Positions 5,022 to 11,856 of a DNA stretch of 11,913 nucleotides are shown here, piece after piece. The notes beneath the pieces are model-generated. The model did no database searches. It worked only from the letters and a program-made list of their open reading frames with translations, and was not told where the DNA came from. Made by a program: the position numbers and the translations under genes. This DNA is from Candidatus Pacearchaeota archaeon. GTDB taxonomy: Archaea > Nanobdellota > Nanobdellia > Pacearchaeales > GW2011-AR1. The stretch covers positions 1 to 11,913 of the forward strand of contig NZDU01000042.1 of the NCBI GenBank assembly GCA_002688875.1, read 5' to 3'. The stretch's first letter is position 1. Each line of letters begins with the position of its first letter.

Positions 5022-6104
5022 GATTCAATAGAAATAGTTTTACAAAATGCATTTGCTAAAACTCATAGCATCTACCTCAATGTATTTGATACATCGCTAT
5101 CACGCAAATGGTATAATGCATTACAAGAAATACTTGAAGAAAATCTTCATTTAGAAAAGAACTATTTGTGGCATGGCTGGGCCGATAGCAAACGTAATGG
5201 TGAATATCTTTGCGAACAAATTAATAAAACAATTGAAGTTATTAACAATTCAAATTTAGATTATCATATTGATGATAACTTTACTGTAGAAAACACTCTT
5301 ATAGATGTAAAAGATTTCGAAGAACATCCTTTAAAGCAGAATAAGTTAAACAACCTACATAGATATTTTGAAGATTTGCAAGGCACTACTCAAAATCTAA
5401 GTCCTTATTACATTAAAGCAGATCATACTACAAAATGGCATATAAGACAACTAAACAATTTATGTCACGAGTTCGAAAGTTGGGCATTAAGCAATCGCAA
5501 AAAAAAATACTTGCCTAAATGGCAAAGACCAGCATTATTATTTTGTTGGTTGAATGCTCCAAAATTTGAACTTACTAAAGAAGATTTTAATAGTTTTGGA
5601 ATAGATGCATTATATAAAGATTTTGGAGGCATATATTTAGGAGTTAATAAAGCAGTTGGCAAACATCATTATGAAGTATTTCGTGATGAAGATGGTGCTC
5701 GTATAGATGAATTAACAACAATTGCTATGCGTGGACAAACATTAGCGGCAGGTGATTTCGATATTGATTTAGGACGTACAGATAGAACTGAAACTTGGCG
5801 TATTGAAGAAAATAAAAAATTTAGACAATGGTTAATTGATAATAAGTTTGACCCAAACGATAAAAATTTAACTTTAGGTCATCCTAAAGTAGGACAAATC
5901 GATTTACACAGATCATTTGGTACAGAAGATACCCCAGAAGATGTATGGGAAATACTTTATGAGTATCATGATGTATATCAAATTAAAACAAATGGGTCAA
6001 ACGCAACATTTGATTACAGATGGTCAGACCATGACTACATGAATAAACAAATAGAAACCTTAAGACCAGGTTATATCCATACTGAAAAAACTCATACTAA
6101 ATAA
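5010..6104 (+). CDS. Conserved-looking hypothetical protein, 364 aa
   Basis: Not a named family. The N-terminal half is helical and polar, rich in Asn, Lys and Glu, with WHGWADSKRNGEYLCEQINK near residues 54-73 and RQLNNLCHEFESWALSNRKK near 147-166. The middle FCWLNAPKFELTKEDFNSFG leads into IYLGVNKAVGKHHYEVFRDE. The C-terminal part has DFDIDLGRTDRTETW, a segment FRQWLIDNKFDPNDKNLTLG, then GHPKVGQIDL. I associate this FWLNAP / DPND / LG-x-x-x-x-GQ-x-DL pattern with uncharacterised proteins of T4-like marine phages (recollection only). No signal peptide, membrane span or clear catalytic motif. Likely cytoplasmic. The start codon sits within the inverted repeats at 4989-5021 and has no Shine-Dalgarno, so expression may be structurally controlled. 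Confidence 0.8.
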   Translation: MAILDSIEIVLQNAFAKTHSIYLNVFDTSLSRKWYNALQEILEENLHLEKNYLWHGWADSKRNGEYLCEQINKTIEVINNSNLDYHIDDNFTVENTLIDVKDFEEHPLKQNKLNNLHRYFEDLQGTTQNLSPYYIKADHTTKWHIRQLNNLCHEFESWALSNRKKKYLPKWQRPALLFCWLNAPKFELTKEDFNSFGIDALYKDFGGIYLGVNKAVGKHHYEVFRDEDGARIDELTTIAMRGQTLAAGDFDIDLGRTDRTETWRIEENKKFRQWLIDNKFDPNDKNLTLGHPKVGQIDLHRSFGTEDTPEDVWEILYEYHDVYQIKTNGSNATFDYRWSDHDYMNKQIETLRPGYIHTEKTHTK

Positions 6105-6133
6105 AGTACCAATATAATAAAAGGAGAAATATA

Positions 6134-6271
6134 ATGGGATTTTTTGATTCACTTTGGAAAACAACTAAAAGCACAGCAAAAAAAGGCGCAAAAGCCACAG
6201 CCAAAGGTGCTAAAAAAATTAAAAAGACCGCAAAGAAAACTGCTAAAAAATTGACTTCTAAAAAAAAGTAA
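6134..6271 (+). CDS. 45-aa lysine-rich histone-H1-tail-like protein
   Basis: ATG at 6134 has a strong AAGGAG (6121-6126) 7 nt upstream. The product begins with a hydrophobic, possibly amphipathic segment MGFFDSLWKTTKS, then becomes a Lys/Ala/Thr repeat (TAKKGAKATAKGAKK, IKKTAKKTAKKLTSKKK) with about 20 Lys and only one acidic residue. The AKK/TAKK periodicity is that of histone H1 C-termini and of bacterial or chlamydial Hc1-type proteins, which bind DNA without a fixed fold. Alternatives are a membrane-disrupting cationic peptide, given the MGFFDSLW head, or an RNA-binding chaperone. Its final codons contain the -35 of the next promoter. Confidence 0.75.
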   Translation: MGFFDSLWKTTKSTAKKGAKATAKGAKKIKKTAKKTAKKLTSKKK

Positions 6272-6279
6272 GTTATAAT
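6251..6279 (+). promoter_or_regulatory. Strong sigma70-type promoter
   Basis: TTGACT (6251-6256), a 17-nt spacer, then TATAAT (6274-6279). This is the best-matched housekeeping-type promoter in the window. It begins inside the lysine-rich gene, and the predicted start near 6286 leaves a short leader with an AGGGAG site (6289-6294) before ATG 6304. It would drive 6304, the second SGNH gene and perhaps iscA. Confidence 0.7.
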
Positions 6280-6303
6280 AATTACTTTAGGGAGTCACGT
6301 TAA

Positions 6304-6387
6304 ATGAAAATAGGTAACATTACGAATTTGTATGAAAGCCATCCTTTCGTACGAAAACAAAATAAAGAATTTGAATTAGTGGAATAG
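6304..6387 (+). CDS. 27-aa micro-ORF (leader peptide or gene fragment)
   Basis: ATG at 6304 with AGGGAG 9 nt upstream, directly after the strong 6251 promoter. The product starts MKIGNITNLYESHPF and ends in a charged NKEFELVE. It is too short to classify. Its stop at 6385 is followed in the -1 frame by a further open stretch to 6467 that ends exactly at the next gene. It may therefore be a leader peptide, or the front half of a ~56-aa protein split by a frameshift. Confidence 0.5.
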   Translation: MKIGNITNLYESHPFVRKQNKEFELVE

Positions 6388-6467
6388 CCAGTCTTACTTG
6401 CTATGGTGGATTTACAATTTTAAGATTAAGCATTTTAGGATTAACAAAAAAGGATGATTGCTGTTAA
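6375..6467 (+). other. Orphan open frame without a canonical start, coupled to the next gene
   Basis: Between a TGA at 6372 and a TAA at 6465-6467 the frame reads ISGIASLTCYGGFTILRLSI, then LGLTKKDDCC. The sequence looks membrane-like with a Cys-Cys end. The TAA overlaps the ATG of the SGNH gene (TAATG), a typical coupling. There is no ATG, GTG or TTG; only ATT or ATA could start it. It lies in the -1 frame relative to the 6304 micro-ORF, so the two would make one ~56-aa protein if joined. No slippery heptamer is evident. Confidence 0.35.
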
Positions 6468-7219
6468 TGAAATTATTAGCAAATGGATGTTCAATAACAC
6501 ACGGACAAGAACTAGTAACAGATGGATATGATCCTGCTAATACAGAATTATGCTATGCAAAAATCCTAGCGGATCAATTTGATATATTCACAGAATATGA
6601 TAACATTGCACTACCAGGCATCAGTAATAAGCACATTGTTGAATCAACATTGGATTACTTAATCACTAAAGGAGCAGGAGACACATTTGTTTTAATTGGT
6701 TGGACATCTCCAATAAGATATTGTTTTACACACAACAATTATTACGTTAGATTTAATATACACAATCCACCTGCTGAAGGAGAATGGTTAGCAGGACCTC
6801 AAATAACAGAATTTCATAAACAATTTATAAAGCACATGAATGATCCAGTAGACCTTGCAAGAACAATGTTTCATGAAGTAAACTATTTGGCAACATGGCT
6901 AGAACGAAATAGTGTGCCATATGCTATGAGTTATATGTTTGAGGAACCTGGGTATTCACAGTCTAGAAGACGATTAGTTACACCACATTGGACAATAAAA
7001 TCAAATGAAAAATTAGACTATGGAAATCCGGATCCAAAATATTTGTATAGATTTAATATTATGCAAGATTCTTTTTGGCATATAATGTCTAAAATTAATA
7101 AAACATTAGGTGAAAAAGTATTTGCAAGTGGCCGACATTTTAATCAAAAAGGACATGAAATTATGGCTAAAAGATTAAAACCACTCATTGAAAAACAAAT
7201 AAATACGAGATGGGCATGA
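6467..7219 (+). CDS. SGNH/GDSL-hydrolase-like protein
   Basis: 250 aa from ATG 6467. TTG 6458 is possible but would crowd the AAGGA at 6450-6454, whereas ATG 6467 gives the family-like start MKLLANGCSITHG and a TAATG junction. Block I is NGCSITHG with the probable nucleophile Ser9. Block II is ALPGISNKHIVES, and a strand FVLIGWTSP follows, as in SGNH folds. Block V is GRHFNQKGHEIMA with His224; the Asp normally two residues before this His is Gly222, so the triad may be a Ser-His pair or use another acid. The likely activity is ester or acyl hydrolysis on a glycan or lipid, but no substrate can be deduced. Its last bases contain the late octamer for iscA. Confidence 0.78.
   Translation: MKLLANGCSITHGQELVTDGYDPANTELCYAKILADQFDIFTEYDNIALPGISNKHIVESTLDYLITKGAGDTFVLIGWTSPIRYCFTHNNYYVRFNIHNPPAEGEWLAGPQITEFHKQFIKHMNDPVDLARTMFHEVNYLATWLERNSVPYAMSYMFEEPGYSQSRRRLVTPHWTIKSNEKLDYGNPDPKYLYRFNIMQDSFWHIMSKINKTLGEKVFASGRHFNQKGHEIMAKRLKPLIEKQINTRWA
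7198..7205 (+). promoter_or_regulatory. T4-type late promoter octamer AATAAATA
   Basis: AATAAATA within the end of the SGNH gene. T4 late promoters need only this -10 octamer, recognised by the phage sigma factor gp55. The predicted start is ~7211, 5 nt before the preferred IscA ATG (7216). Confidence 0.6.
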
Positions 7220-7539
7220 TAACAATAACAGATTCTGCAAAGCAACAAGTAATAGATTTATGTAATGAACATAAAACTGATGCCGTTAAATTACAAGTAA
7301 ACGGTGGAGGTTGTTCAGGATTCAAATATGAATGGGGATTTGTTAACGATGCTGAAATTCAAAAAAATGATGAAGTAATGGATTTTAACAAAGGTAAATT
7401 AGTTATAGACGGTGCAAGTGTATTTTACATCGCTGGTACAGAAGTAGATTATGTGCGTGAAGTGTTTGGCTCACATTTTGAAATTAAAAATCCAACTGCA
7501 AAATCATCTTGTGGGTGCGGTGACTCATTTAGTGTTTAA
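7216..7539 (+). CDS. iscA: A-type Fe-S cluster carrier, IscA/HesB/ErpA family
   Basis: 107 aa from ATG 7216 (MITITDSAKQQV), the usual length and start of IscA; the in-frame ATG at 7210 only adds MG. The three cluster ligands are present: Cys33 in GGGCSGF, and Cys99 and Cys101 in the C-terminal SSCGCGDSF. The core strands VKLQVNG, KLVIDG and VDYVREVFGSHFEIKNP follow family order. A-type carriers take Fe-S clusters from the scaffold and pass them to apo-enzymes. Such genes are known in marine phages; the radical SAM enzyme upstream is one possible client. The gene overlaps the SGNH stop by 4 nt. A late octamer sits at 7198. Its stop overlaps, tail to tail, the stop of the minus-strand gene. Confidence 0.95.
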   Translation: MITITDSAKQQVIDLCNEHKTDAVKLQVNGGGCSGFKYEWGFVNDAEIQKNDEVMDFNKGKLVIDGASVFYIAGTEVDYVREVFGSHFEIKNPTAKSSCGCGDSFSV

Positions 7540-7823
7540 AGTTTATCAATAGTAATTAAACTATCTACAGGCAAATCTAATTTTTTACGTTTTTCTACAC
7601 CCTTCTTTTGTGCAAAACGTTTTGGGTCACAAGTAGGACACACATGATTATAATTGTTTGATAAACGTTTAGGATCAATTGATCCTTTATCACGCCTAAA
7701 TTCTTTATCACATTTATCACATACAAATAAGCATACTGTTTTTCTTCTTATGTATGGGTGATAATTTCCTTTTTTAGAAGGTCTTACGTGTTCTGTTATA
7801 ATATGCTCGAGTCTAACAAACAT
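7536..7823 (-). CDS. Small zinc-ribbon protein, the only minus-strand gene
   Basis: 95 aa. The CxxC pairs Cys35/Cys38 (VCDKCDKEF) and Cys62/Cys65 (HVCPTCD), about 24 residues apart, form a treble-clef/zinc-ribbon-type site. The surroundings are very basic: RPSKKGNYHPYIRRKT before, and the KRFAQKKGVEKRKK stretch after. This fits a DNA- or RNA-binding role, perhaps a transcription regulator. The phrases KKGNYHPYI and SIDPKRLSNNY look like those of uncharacterised proteins from T4-like marine phages (recollection). Its stop overlaps the iscA stop. Its start, cat at 7821-7823, is preceded by a TATAAT on the minus strand and no clear Shine-Dalgarno. It is likely expressed at a different time from the late genes around it. 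Confidence 0.85.
   Translation of the reverse strand: MFVRLEHIITEHVRPSKKGNYHPYIRRKTVCLFVCDKCDKEFRRDKGSIDPKRLSNNYNHVCPTCDPKRFAQKKGVEKRKKLDLPVDSLITIDKL
7671..7686. repeat. Perfect 16-bp palindrome inside the zinc-ribbon gene
   Basis: aggatcaattgatcct is identical on both strands, with two GATC sites around a central AATT. It could be an operator or a methylation target, or chance. Confidence 0.8.
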
Positions 7824-7840
7824 ATTATATTTACATTAAG

Positions 7841-7846
7841 ATTATA
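7841..7846 (-). promoter_or_regulatory. Candidate -10 box of the minus-strand gene
   Basis: attata on the plus strand reads TATAAT on the minus strand, ending 17 nt before the ATG. No convincing -35 is visible at 16-18 nt. The predicted transcript start lies near 7834, giving an ~11-nt leader. Confidence 0.4.
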
Positions 7847-7855
7847 AAACTAAAA

Positions 7856-7863
7856 AATAAATA
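7856..7863 (+). promoter_or_regulatory. T4-type late promoter octamer AATAAATA
   Basis: Faces right, divergent from the minus-strand gene, whose -10 is only 9 bp away. The predicted start ~7869 leaves a 27-nt leader containing a 14-bp A/T palindrome (7870-7883) and a GGAG ribosome site (7884-7887) before ATG 7896. Confidence 0.75.
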
Positions 7864-7895
7864 CGATATATTTTAATTAAAATGGAGATAAAACA

Positions 7896-8834
7896 ATGGC
7901 AGTACAAGCAGTAGGTATAGGCAGTTCAGCAAATGACGGCACAGGTGATCCGTTAAGAACAGCCTTTAATAAAATTAACGAAAATTTTACAGAAGTTTAT
8001 TCATTACTAGGACAAGATGTAGCAGGTGCAAAAGGTATTGATATATCAGGAAGTACTATTGGATCAACTGAAACAAACGCAGATATTATCATTAATCCAA
8101 ATGGCACAGGTTTAGTAGAACTTGCCGCCAATGTACAAATAGACAATGCAATATTAGTTAATGGTTCAGCAATTAGTTCATTAGTAACCAATGCTGACAT
8201 TACACTTGCACCAAGTGGAACAGGTAACATTAACCTTACAGCAGGTGCTGACGTAATAATTCCAGCAAATATTGGATTAACATTTGGTAACGATGGTGAA
8301 AAAATTGAAGGTGACGGTACTGATTTAACAATTGCCAGTTCAGGTGATTTAAATATCACAAATACTGGTACAATGGTAATTTCAGGATCTGTTAAACGAG
8401 CATTGGTAACTATCGCGGCCACAGATAATATTACACAAATTGAACACGCAGGACGTGTAAATCTTTTAGGTGAAGTAGGTGGTAACGCACTAGTAACACT
8501 AACACTTCCAGCGGCTACAGGCTCTGGACTTGAATACAAATTTATTGTAAGTGTTGTTAATACATCAAGTTATAAAATTCAAGTTGCTGACGCTACTGAC
8601 ACAATCGATGGTTCAGTAAATCTCTTAGATGCAGATGCTAATGCTCAAACGGCATTTGTAACTGCGGCGGACTCTGATACTGTTACTTTAAACGGTACAA
8701 CTTCAGGTGGTGGTTCAATAGGTGATACTATTACACTAACAGATATCGCGACTAACCAATATGCTATAGAAGGGCAATTAGTGTGTGCGGCAGGATCAAA
8801 TCCGGCTACACCATTTACTGCCGCTGTATCATAA
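7896..8834 (+). CDS. Tail-fiber-like virion protein with short repeats
   Basis: 312 aa behind a late promoter and a GGAG site. Residues 5-36 contain SSANDGTGDPLRTAFNKINE and NFTEVY, an N-terminal motif common to fiber and appendage proteins of T4-like marine phages. Then come repeats TNADIIINPNGTG (60-72) and TNADITLAPSGTG (98-110), 38 residues apart, with a weaker third copy GDGTDLTIASSGDL (139-152). The spacing and Gly/Asn turns suggest a beta-solenoid or triple-stranded shaft. The C-terminal part (from ~185: RVNLLGEVGG, TLTLPAATGSG, TVTLNGTTSGGG, ending TPFTAA) looks like a separate distal domain. It is Thr/Ala/Asp-rich, with one Cys near the end (Cys297) and no signal peptide. It is probably an externally displayed virion part. 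An intrinsic terminator ends its unit. Confidence 0.8.
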   Translation: MAVQAVGIGSSANDGTGDPLRTAFNKINENFTEVYSLLGQDVAGAKGIDISGSTIGSTETNADIIINPNGTGLVELAANVQIDNAILVNGSAISSLVTNADITLAPSGTGNINLTAGADVIIPANIGLTFGNDGEKIEGDGTDLTIASSGDLNITNTGTMVISGSVKRALVTIAATDNITQIEHAGRVNLLGEVGGNALVTLTLPAATGSGLEYKFIVSVVNTSSYKIQVADATDTIDGSVNLLDADANAQTAFVTAADSDTVTLNGTTSGGGSIGDTITLTDIATNQYAIEGQLVCAAGSNPATPFTAAVS

Positions 8835-8857
8835 TAGAACTTACAAAACAAATACAC

Positions 8858-8887
8858 AAAAGGGCAATTTTATATTGCCCTTTTTTT
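8858..8887 (+). terminator. Intrinsic terminator after the fiber-like gene
   Basis: Stem agggcaat (8861-8868) with attgccct (8874-8881), loop tttat, followed by a run of seven T (8881-8887). The preceding AAA (8858-8860) can extend the stem into the T run. It is the only strong Rho-independent terminator in the window. Confidence 0.93.
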
Positions 8888-8900
8888 ATGACTCGATTTC

Positions 8901-8908
8901 AATAAATA
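8901..8908 (+). promoter_or_regulatory. T4-type late promoter octamer AATAAATA, near-leaderless
   Basis: Located between the terminator and ATG 8915, with 6 nt between octamer and ATG. By T4 geometry (octamer at about -13 to -6) the transcript would start at ~8914, one base before the ATG. No ribosome site is present. Confidence 0.75.
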
Positions 8909-8914
8909 TGGTAT

Positions 8915-10012
8915 ATGGCAATAGAATGGACAACATCTTCTGGATCACTTGGCACTATTGAAGAACGAACTGCATTTTCGACTACATTATCAGCCACAAA
9001 TGCAACAAGTTATTCTTTACACGCAGGATCAATGCCTGGTGGAATATATGTTACTACTGGTGGTATAGTTAAAGGAACACCTTCAGAAGTAGCATATAAC
9101 ACAACATCAAAGTTTGTTGTAAGAGCAACTGATGGAACTAGTAGTTCTGATCGAACATTTAATATTACAGTTCAAGGTGCTGATGCTCCAAGTTTTACAA
9201 CCCCAGCAGGTACACTTTTAACACTTAATGATGGAGAATATGTAGATCAAACTATTGTAGCCACAGATGACGATAATAATATTCTAAAATATTATCAATC
9301 AGCAGGAACACTACCACCTGGATTAGTTTTTAATAATCAAACAGGAAGAATTTCTGGAATTGTAGCACCAGAACAAGTAGTATCAGATACAAAGGTAGTT
9401 GGATGGGATATGAATCCTTTTGATAGTCCAAGTATTACGTGGGATGAAATTTATAGAAGCCAATCTTTTTCACGTTACTACGATTTTAAAATAAGAGTTA
9501 CAGATGGGGAAACAACAACCGAACGTAATTTTGATTTTTATGTAACATCTGTAGATGAATACAGAGGTGATAACACTAAAATAACTGCAGATGGACTTTA
9601 TTCACCAAAAACACAATACATTACAACAGATGCGTCATCAAATAGGCCACCAGTGTTTACAACACCTAGTGGAAATATTGGTGTGTTTACACATGAAAAC
9701 TACCATATTGCTAAAATAGATGTAACAGATCCTGACGATGATTTACTACAACAAAACGTAAATGTAATTTCATATTCAATAATAGCAGGAACACTACCAC
9801 CTGGAATGACTTTAGATACTCAAACTGGTGAAGTCTTTGGAACAATAAGCACTCAAATAGATACTGAAAAAGATTATGAATTTACTGTAAAAATAACAAG
9901 GATTACTGTAGGAAGTCTAAGTGTTAGTACCTCAAGAACTTTTTCAATTACAGTAAGAAATGATAGAGCATCTGCCGTTGCCTGGGCAACACCTACGGAG
10001 TTAGTAATATAA
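8915..10012 (+). CDS. Virion structural protein with three Ig-like He_PIG repeats
   Basis: 365 aa. Three Ig/cadherin-like repeats of the putative-Ig (He_PIG) type are visible from their signature LPPG-x(6-8)-TG-x-I-x-G: AGSMPGGIYVTTGGIVKG (37-54), AGTLPPGLVFNNQTGRISG (130-148) and AGTLPPGMTLDTQTGEVFG (291-309). Each repeat ends in a strand such as RTFNITVQ or RTFSITVR. Acidic turns (ATDDDNN 116-122, TDPDDD 271-276) could bind calcium. Such repeats occur in phage baseplate and tail-tip proteins and may contact host glycans. A 22-bp stretch in repeats 2 and 3 is identical at DNA level. The gene has its own late promoter. Its TAA shares one base with the next ATG, so the two products are probably made together and may be one split protein. 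Confidence 0.82.
   Translation: MAIEWTTSSGSLGTIEERTAFSTTLSATNATSYSLHAGSMPGGIYVTTGGIVKGTPSEVAYNTTSKFVVRATDGTSSSDRTFNITVQGADAPSFTTPAGTLLTLNDGEYVDQTIVATDDDNNILKYYQSAGTLPPGLVFNNQTGRISGIVAPEQVVSDTKVVGWDMNPFDSPSITWDEIYRSQSFSRYYDFKIRVTDGETTTERNFDFYVTSVDEYRGDNTKITADGLYSPKTQYITTDASSNRPPVFTTPSGNIGVFTHENYHIAKIDVTDPDDDLLQQNVNVISYSIIAGTLPPGMTLDTQTGEVFGTISTQIDTEKDYEFTVKITRITVGSLSVSTSRTFSITVRNDRASAVAWATPTELVI
9301..9322 (+). repeat. 22-bp exact direct repeat, copy 1
   Basis: Begins agcaggaacactacc; identical to 9784-9805. It encodes the AGTLPPG signature of Ig repeat 2. Confidence 0.9.
9784..9805 (+). repeat. 22-bp exact direct repeat, copy 2
   Basis: Second copy, 483 nt downstream and in the same reading frame, encoding AGTLPPG of Ig repeat 3. 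Recombination between the copies would remove 161 codons in frame. Confidence 0.9.
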
Positions 10013-11838
10013 TGGCTGTATTAAGTTTAGGAACTATAGAACCAGGAAAAGTATCACTGTTTAGTGTGGCGGCAACTTCTACGCAATCAGACGTACTATT
10101 CACTTACAAATACAAACAAGGTAGATTACCACTTGGGTTATCTGTGCAACCAAGTGGAGAAATAGAAGGCAGAGTTGGTGACAAATATTTTAAACTCGAT
10201 GATGGAGTAACTACATTAGATACAGTAGATGCTACTGAAACAACTACTATAGACAGAGAATATACGTTTACTGTTACAGCAACTGGTTCAGATTTTGCTC
10301 TTACTACTAGTGATCAACAATTTAAAATTAAAATAACAACACCATACTCTGATGGTTATACATCGGTATATGCAGAAGCAGGTTTAGATTTAATACAACG
10401 AAATCGATTTATATCTCAATATTCTAATAATAATATCTTTGACAACTCTAAATTATATAGACCAGGAGATTCAAATTTTGGAATAGCAAAACAATTAAGA
10501 ATGCTATTAATATCTGGAATAAAAACAACTCATCTTAATGATTACGTTAGTGAAATGTTAACAAACTTTTCAAATAAAACTGTGTATCTTGGAGATTTAA
10601 CTACAGCAAAAGCAAAAAATAATTCAGGGACTACGTTATATGAAATACTTTATTATCCAATTATAGATAAAATTGATGGAATATCTACATCACAAGATGT
10701 TAGTGCAATTAATATTCCATTTAGAACAACTGATATTGCTTTAGTAAATTCAAGTTTATACACAGCAGATCAAACTCAAATAGACACAATATATCCAAAT
10801 AGTATAAAAAATATGCGTTCACGTTTAGATGATGTAGGTCAAGTAACTGGAGAATTTTTACCTATGTGGATGCGTTCAACTCAAGATTCTGGAAATGCAT
10901 TAGGTTGGATCCCAGCAGTACCAATAGCATATTGTAAACCAGGAACGTCATCTCAAATCAAATATAATCTAGAAACAAATGGAATGGATATTAAATCAAT
11001 GCCATTTAGTTTTAGAGATATTACAATTGATAACCATTTAGGAACAACATTTGATAAAGCTATTCAAACGGTTACACGCACAGGAGATGGCACGAATAAA
11101 AAATTTACAATAACAACCTATACTAAAGATGATTCTACTACAGGTACACATACAATTAGCAGTAATAAATGTGTAAGAGTAACTATAGGTGGAGAATTTC
11201 AAGATCCTTCATTATACACTTTAGGATTAACTGCAGACTCATCAAATACTTCCGATTCTACTACAGAGTCAGCAGGTGATGATGGTGGAAAATCAACAAC
11301 TATTGTGTTTACTACAGCACCAGTAAATTTATCAACAATTGTTATAACTAGAAAACAAAATATAGGATTTGATACTAAAAATTCTCTTTTATTCGATGGA
11401 ACAGAAAGAACACAAACTGACACTACTAACTACGGTGATGGTTCAACTGTAGAATTCACAATATACTTTGTTCCAAAAGGGACACTAACAGTAAAAGTTG
11501 GCGATGCTACAATAACATTATACACCAGATTAGCAAATGTAATTACATTTACTTTAGCACCAGAAGCCTATAGCAGTGATTCTGGAACAATAACAGGTGA
11601 TGGAGCAGAATCAACTAACTCTGAACTTAATATTACAGCAGATTCAACTGGAGCAGAAATTAGTGCAGTAGGAATCCCTGCAATGACTACATTTGACAAT
11701 AAAGGTACAACTTTTGGTGGCAATTATATAACCTTTGATATAGGACGTAATTCTACAAGAAGTTTACCTATACCTAGACGTGACTTAACACATGATCAAG
11801 CATTTGCGATACGTAGGTATGAGCAGTTGGTGATATAG
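10012..11838 (+). CDS. Large virion structural protein with an Ig-like start and fiber-type modules
   Basis: 608 aa, starting at an ATG that shares one base with the upstream stop (taATG). Residues ~1-110 form a fourth Ig-like repeat (QGRLPLGLSVQPSGEIEG 36-53, ending in strand DQQFKIKIT). The central ~110-340 (YSDGYTSVYAEAGLDLIQRN, RMLLISGIKTTHLNDYVSEM) looks like a distinct, more helical virion domain. Two fiber-type modules follow: TGDGTNKKFTI at ~357, leading to VRVTIGGEFQDPSLYTL and IVFTTAPVNLSTIVI, and YGDGSTVEFTI at ~474. This is the GDG-x-x-x-x-F ... FTTAP pattern seen in many phage fibers. The C-terminus is basic (RSLPIPRRDLTHDQ). There is a single Cys in the centre (AYCKPG, ~residue 306) and one in NKCVRV, and no signal peptide. 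It is likely a baseplate or tail-appendage component. Confidence 0.8.
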   Translation: MAVLSLGTIEPGKVSLFSVAATSTQSDVLFTYKYKQGRLPLGLSVQPSGEIEGRVGDKYFKLDDGVTTLDTVDATETTTIDREYTFTVTATGSDFALTTSDQQFKIKITTPYSDGYTSVYAEAGLDLIQRNRFISQYSNNNIFDNSKLYRPGDSNFGIAKQLRMLLISGIKTTHLNDYVSEMLTNFSNKTVYLGDLTTAKAKNNSGTTLYEILYYPIIDKIDGISTSQDVSAINIPFRTTDIALVNSSLYTADQTQIDTIYPNSIKNMRSRLDDVGQVTGEFLPMWMRSTQDSGNALGWIPAVPIAYCKPGTSSQIKYNLETNGMDIKSMPFSFRDITIDNHLGTTFDKAIQTVTRTGDGTNKKFTITTYTKDDSTTGTHTISSNKCVRVTIGGEFQDPSLYTLGLTADSSNTSDSTTESAGDDGGKSTTIVFTTAPVNLSTIVITRKQNIGFDTKNSLLFDGTERTQTDTTNYGDGSTVEFTIYFVPKGTLTVKVGDATITLYTRLANVITFTLAPEAYSSDSGTITGDGAESTNSELNITADSTGAEISAVGIPAMTTFDNKGTTFGGNYITFDIGRNSTRSLPIPRRDLTHDQAFAIRRYEQLVI

Positions 11839-11842
11839 AGCC

Positions 11843-11850
11843 CATAAATA
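11843..11850 (+). promoter_or_regulatory. T4-type late promoter octamer CATAAATA, near-leaderless
   Basis: Fits NATAAATA and lies 6 nt before ATG 11857, the same spacing as at 8901. The predicted start is 11856. No Shine-Dalgarno is present. Confidence 0.68.
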
Positions 11851-11856
11851 AAATGG

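Noticed and set aside
6113..6118. TATAAT upstream of the lysine-rich gene as a promoter
   Set aside because: No -35-like hexamer at 16-18 nt; A/T-rich sequence gives such matches often. The gene is probably co-transcribed from upstream.
7997..8539. Long minus-strand open frame (180 codons) opposite the fiber-like gene
   Set aside because: It is the reverse shadow of a repetitive Thr/Ala/Asn-rich gene with promoter, ribosome site and recognisable motifs on the plus strand; the minus product looks like low-complexity Pro/Ser/Val sequence.
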